From Candidatus Uhrbacteria bacterium (GTDB lineage Bacteria > Patescibacteria > ABY1 > SG8-24 > UBA9934): a stretch of DNA of 64,000 nt. The stretch is from assembly GCA_018664485.1 (NCBI GenBank), contig JABJOE010000007.1:1-64000 (forward strand), in the 5' to 3' direction. A program made the position numbers and the translations under genes. The number at the start of each line of letters is the position of its first letter. Position 1 is the stretch's first letter. Shown here piece after piece: positions 60,929 to 64,000 of the stretch. Below the pieces are notes generated by a model, which made no database searches, was not told the DNA's origin, and saw nothing but the letters and a program-made list of their open reading frames with translations.

Positions 60929-61888
60929 ATGGGCGCAACTGCACTTGACGTAAACTACGCCGCGGGAAATCGACGATCGCAAATGAGATCACGAAACCCG
61001 TCACAAGCAAAGCCACGACCACGTGGCCAAGTTATTGACGCCTCATCACGATTTACGTCTAACCGAACTCGGAAGCAGGCCGGACGGAACCCGTCTATCT
61101 CCGCAGATGTCATTCCACTTAACGCCGCACGGATCCCCGACAAAAAGAATGCCACCAAAGAACAGGCGCATAAGCGCAAGATGGCATCAAACCGGCATAT
61201 GGACAAAATGCGTGCCCAGCACTTCGGCCTTCCAAAAGAGCTTGATGACTATTCAAGTGACTTGACCGGAGGAGAAATGGACCAAGTTAAGGGATGGTAT
61301 GGAGATGAGCTTAGAGGTATGGGAATGGACCGACTACTTGAAAAACAACAAGCTGGAGGACAAGGGTTAGTGCGCAATGCCGTAAACAGAAAAATTGAAA
61401 AGCTTAAAGAGCAAGCAAAGGAAAAGGTTAAGAAAAAAGCTAAAGAGGCTTTCAAAAAAGCGCTTAAAAAAACATTTGCATCTGGTACGAAGAAAACAGT
61501 TTGGAGTGCTATCGACCAGGGAGCTGTAGTCGAAGTTGAGGGTGTCGCTATTGAGACATGGTTCAGCTCAGGTGCCCTTCTAACCTCGTATCAAGGACTG
61601 ACCGGCGCGCTACACGGTGGAAAACCCTTCATTCCAGAAGGGACAGTTATATCCTGGCTAGAACCGCCTCCACTCTCGCACCCATCTGGAAAAGCACCAC
61701 AAAATGCAGCAGAAAGCCTCGGAATGATGATACAGCTGTATGACCTATTCATGTGGCTTCTTATTCCTATATATTGGTTTGCTGTTGTCGCCGTTATTCT
61801 TCTTATGCATTTAGCCGTTGCATACACTACATTTATGGTCCTTATGCCAATTGTAGGGTTCGCTTATCTATTATCTCTCGTTACCTAA
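60929..61888 (+). CDS. Membrane protein with basic N-terminal region, unknown
   Basis: 319 aa. Residues 1-150 are basic, Arg/Lys/Gln-rich and probably disordered. A Lys-rich helix at about 150-185 (KEKVKKKAKEAFKKALKKTF) follows, then a soluble stretch, and at the end two or three membrane helices (about 265-317). Resembles CPR membrane proteins found near type IV secretion or pilus genes, but no motif proves it. First gene of an operon reaching the window end. Confidence 0.5.
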   Translation: MGATALDVNYAAGNRRSQMRSRNPSQAKPRPRGQVIDASSRFTSNRTRKQAGRNPSISADVIPLNAARIPDKKNATKEQAHKRKMASNRHMDKMRAQHFGLPKELDDYSSDLTGGEMDQVKGWYGDELRGMGMDRLLEKQQAGGQGLVRNAVNRKIEKLKEQAKEKVKKKAKEAFKKALKKTFASGTKKTVWSAIDQGAVVEVEGVAIETWFSSGALLTSYQGLTGALHGGKPFIPEGTVISWLEPPPLSHPSGKAPQNAAESLGMMIQLYDLFMWLLIPIYWFAVVAVILLMHLAVAYTTFMVLMPIVGFAYLLSLVT

Positions 61889-61891
61889 AAT

Positions 61892-63103
61892 ATGTATTTG
61901 TCTCCACGTTCTAAATTTCTACTAATCCTCGTCGGCTTCATCGGTACAGTCATTCTAATCGGATGGCTTATTGTAGCTCTTCTATTTCGTGGCAGCCCTG
62001 TAATCGAAGAAGAAATTGAAGATGACACTACGCAAGATGAAGATGGTCGTCTTTCGCTAGCAGACGAAATTGAACAGAGAGAATCACAAGATGAAGACAG
62101 TGCAACCGGCCAGTTACCCTCATCAGTTGCAGACGGTGGAGAAACATTCACGCAGAGGCTTACATCATCTGCTATCACAGAGCCAACTATCATCGGAGAT
62201 ACAATTCTTTTCTATGATCCTCGCGATGGACTGTTTTACATGATCGATAGCAGTGGAGAGCTTATAGCTATAACCGACCAATCATTTGCGGGAGCAGAGA
62301 CAGTCACAATTGCCAACTCCGGAACCAAGGCAGCGCTCGAATTCCCTGACGGCTCAAACATTATCTATGACTTAGAGAGCGGTGAGCAGACTACCCTACC
62401 GAGTCACTGGGAAGAATTCGAATTCTCAGAAGATGGAGAAGAGGTAGCAAACAAAAGTCTTACCGTTGACTCTAATTCAAACGCACTTATCGTAAGCAGT
62501 AGTGAAGGCTCACAAACTCAAGTAGTTGCCGGTCTTGGAAAGAACGAAGCAAAAGTAACCGTAAGTGTGTCTCCAAACAACAACGTTGTAGCATTTTCCG
62601 AAACAGGAGAAACACAATCTGGATTCGGCCGAGCACAAATCTATCTTATCGACTACAACGGTGAAGCTATGGGCAGCTTAATCGTTGAAGGTGGAAACTT
62701 CTCAGCGATCTGGTCTCCAAGCGGAAACGATATTCTCTACTCAGTGTCACTCGCATCTGCCGGAGATACACCATCACTCTGGTACACGAATGCTACCGGG
62801 TCGGTTGGGTCAGACCGAGAGCGAATTGATTTAAATACATGGGTTGAAAAATGTACATTTAAAGACGAGGCAACCATCATATGTGCAGCACCTCGAGAAG
62901 TGACAGCAGGATCTGGCCTTGATCACCGACTCATTGATGGTACTGATGATGTTTATGAGGTAACGCTTGCTACTGGTCGCGTTAAGCTACTTGCATCCCC
63001 AGTGCTCGATATTCAGATGGAAAACTTGAGCGTGAGTGACGACGAATCAATTCTCTATTTCACAGACAGTCTTGGGCGACTTAACTTTATGCGATTAAAA
63101 TAA
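61892..63103 (+). CDS. Single-pass protein with TolB-like beta-propeller
   Basis: 403 aa. One membrane helix at about 10-32 (LLILVGFIGTVILIGWLIVALL), an acidic linker (about 40-75), then repeated beta blades: YDPRDGLFYMIDSSGELIAI, VSVSPNNNVVAFSETGE, FSAIWSPSGNDILYSVS, VSDDESILYFTDSLGRL. The last ones match WD40/TolB-type propeller strands. Probably a surface binding protein. Three bases after the previous gene. Confidence 0.6.
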   Translation: MYLSPRSKFLLILVGFIGTVILIGWLIVALLFRGSPVIEEEIEDDTTQDEDGRLSLADEIEQRESQDEDSATGQLPSSVADGGETFTQRLTSSAITEPTIIGDTILFYDPRDGLFYMIDSSGELIAITDQSFAGAETVTIANSGTKAALEFPDGSNIIYDLESGEQTTLPSHWEEFEFSEDGEEVANKSLTVDSNSNALIVSSSEGSQTQVVAGLGKNEAKVTVSVSPNNNVVAFSETGETQSGFGRAQIYLIDYNGEAMGSLIVEGGNFSAIWSPSGNDILYSVSLASAGDTPSLWYTNATGSVGSDRERIDLNTWVEKCTFKDEATIICAAPREVTAGSGLDHRLIDGTDDVYEVTLATGRVKLLASPVLDIQMENLSVSDDESILYFTDSLGRLNFMRLK

Positions 63104-63113
63104 ACAGCTCCGT

Positions 63114-63770
63114 ATGGTGGAACGCACGCCTCTCATTTTCCTCATTTTTGCAGGACTAATCTTCATGGTCTTCGTCATGATGCTTATTTCTGTACTCCCA
63201 CATCAGACAGTCGTTTTTACAGATGAAGAGGATGAAATATCTGAAGGGATACAGGAATATGACCCCGTATTAGGGGACAAAAATGCGCCTATCGTCATCA
63301 CGCATTATAGTGATTTTCTTTGCGAGTCCTGTGCCGAAACCGCAACTTCCCTTTCAAATATTGTAGAAGACTATCCAGATGAGATAGCTATCGTCTGGAA
63401 GGATTTTCCAAATGTATCAGCTCACCCACTTGCGCCCGGCGCGTCAATCGCGGCCCGCTGTGCCGGTGAACAAGGAGAGTTCTGGGCTTATCACGACCTT
63501 CTGTTCACCTACCAACGAGACATCACAACCGAAACAGCAGCTGAATATTACATGCTTATATCTGAAGAACTCGACCTAGGTTCGTGGAGGTTCAATCGCT
63601 GTGTAAACAAACAACAAACTTTTGAAGACCTCGAAGCGTCCTATGCCGACGCCAATGCCTTGGAGTTGACAGCGTCCCCTACAATTACAGTAAACGACGA
63701 ACGATTCTCCGGATCCATGTCAGAAAATGAAATTCGATCGGTTATATTGAACCTTGAACTTACTTTCTAA
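63114..63770 (+). CDS. DsbA-like thioredoxin-fold protein
   Basis: 218 aa. One N-terminal membrane helix or uncleaved signal (about 5-28). A thioredoxin-like domain of the DsbA/BdbD type follows: ITHYSDFLCESCAETATSLS holds the redox pair CESC (about 73-76), and LTASPTITVNDERFSG has the cis-Pro. Makes or shuffles disulfides in exported proteins. The next gene encodes a Cys-rich secreted protein, a fitting client. Confidence 0.85.
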   Translation: MVERTPLIFLIFAGLIFMVFVMMLISVLPHQTVVFTDEEDEISEGIQEYDPVLGDKNAPIVITHYSDFLCESCAETATSLSNIVEDYPDEIAIVWKDFPNVSAHPLAPGASIAARCAGEQGEFWAYHDLLFTYQRDITTETAAEYYMLISEELDLGSWRFNRCVNKQQTFEDLEASYADANALELTASPTITVNDERFSGSMSENEIRSVILNLELTF

Positions 63771-64000
63771 TGCGAATCTTCCTACTCACACTACTCCTTC
63801 TTATCGTACCGACTTTTGCGTTTGGGGAAGAGCTTTCGGATTGTGATACAGATACCGTTCAATGCATTTGTACCCCTGAAGATCTAGAACCAGCAGCGTA
63901 CCCGTCACCAATAACCGAAACAGAAGACTGTCAAAGTTACTGTTCACTCGTCCAATCAATTCACCCGGAAGTAACAGGCTACTCAGTTCAATGCTCTATC
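63770..64000 (+). CDS. Cys-rich secreted protein, partial (runs off the end)
   Basis: The ATG at 63770 shares its A with the stop of the DsbA-like gene (TAATG). 77 residues are visible. Signal peptide MRIFLLTLLLLIVPTFAFG, then a region with closely spaced Cys (SDCDTDTVQCICTPED, DCQSYCSLVQ). No stop before base 64000. No family recognised; likely exported and disulfide-bonded. Confidence 0.65.
   Translation, partial: MRIFLLTLLLLIVPTFAFGEELSDCDTDTVQCICTPEDLEPAAYPSPITETEDCQSYCSLVQSIHPEVTGYSVQCSI

Noticed and set aside
1..64000. tRNA, rRNA, tmRNA, SRP RNA, CRISPR arrays, prophage or IS transposase
   Set aside because: I looked in intergenic regions on both strands by eye and saw no convincing candidate. 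A covariance scan could still find a small RNA.

Overview
The window looks like a chromosome segment of a Candidate Phyla Radiation (Patescibacteria) bacterium. This rests on gene content and protein style: a giant surface protein with the short aromatic N-terminal repeat and 'WEDDG' C-terminal block seen in CPR surface layers, a DUF5667 protein beside an ECF sigma factor, a tandem-domain ThyX, a threonyl-tRNA synthetase without TGS domain, and many compact CPR-type membrane proteins of unknown function. An ABY1-like lineage is plausible but is a guess. The standard code is used (UGA reads as stop). I found no rRNA, tRNA, CRISPR array, transposase or prophage.

Layout. 1-6300: surface-layer-like protein, DUF5667 membrane protein and ECF sigma factor, all on the minus strand. 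6300-11800: plus-strand run of a small HTH regulator, a secreted glycosidase-like FG-GAP protein, an anchored Ig-like protein and a DUF1704 metallopeptidase. 11800-16000: two glycosyltransferases and an O-antigen-ligase-like protein. 16100-18640: a GC-rich gene for a lipoprotein with MopE-like metal-binding repeats. 18800-21240: rpmE, prfA, prmC. 21470-26030: DUF3048 protein, L25, Zn-ribbon protein, RodA, membrane protein. 26300-31300: gyrB, secE-nusG, rplK and rplA. 32000-37200: a deoxynucleotide cluster (dcd, dCMP deaminase, DHFR, ThyX, dut, tmk). 37200-41900: two related membrane proteins, gatB, a Nudix hydrolase, miaA. 42300-49400: thrS behind a T-box-like leader, a baseplate-J-like protein, dnaE. 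49800-56700: DoxX-like protein, pheT, pheS, rseP, murI, a HAD phosphatase. 56800-64000: lemA, htpX, a Clp ATPase, then an operon of membrane and secreted proteins that runs off the end.

Four things stand out. (1) A dispersed family of intergenic fold-back elements with a GTAC-GTAC apical hairpin occurs five times; the copies at 57-129 and 50053-50179 share sequence blocks at nearly constant spacing, with compensatory changes in flanking stems. (2) thrS has a T-box-like leader with terminator and antiterminator. (3) Many core genes (dcd, dut, tmk, miaA, dnaE, the O-antigen-ligase-like gene) have an extended -10 element 6-8 bases before the ATG, which predicts leaderless mRNAs. Against this stands a set of GC-rich mini-genes (16, 27, 52 and 131 codons) with consensus promoters, their own terminators and mostly strong Shine-Dalgarno sites. 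(4) The 602-residue ThyX splits the ThyX signature between its two halves.

Most of the window serves translation, DNA synthesis and envelope building. The dNTP genes at 32-37 kb form a complete route to dTTP. The protein quality-control genes rseP, lemA, htpX and the Clp ATPase lie close together.
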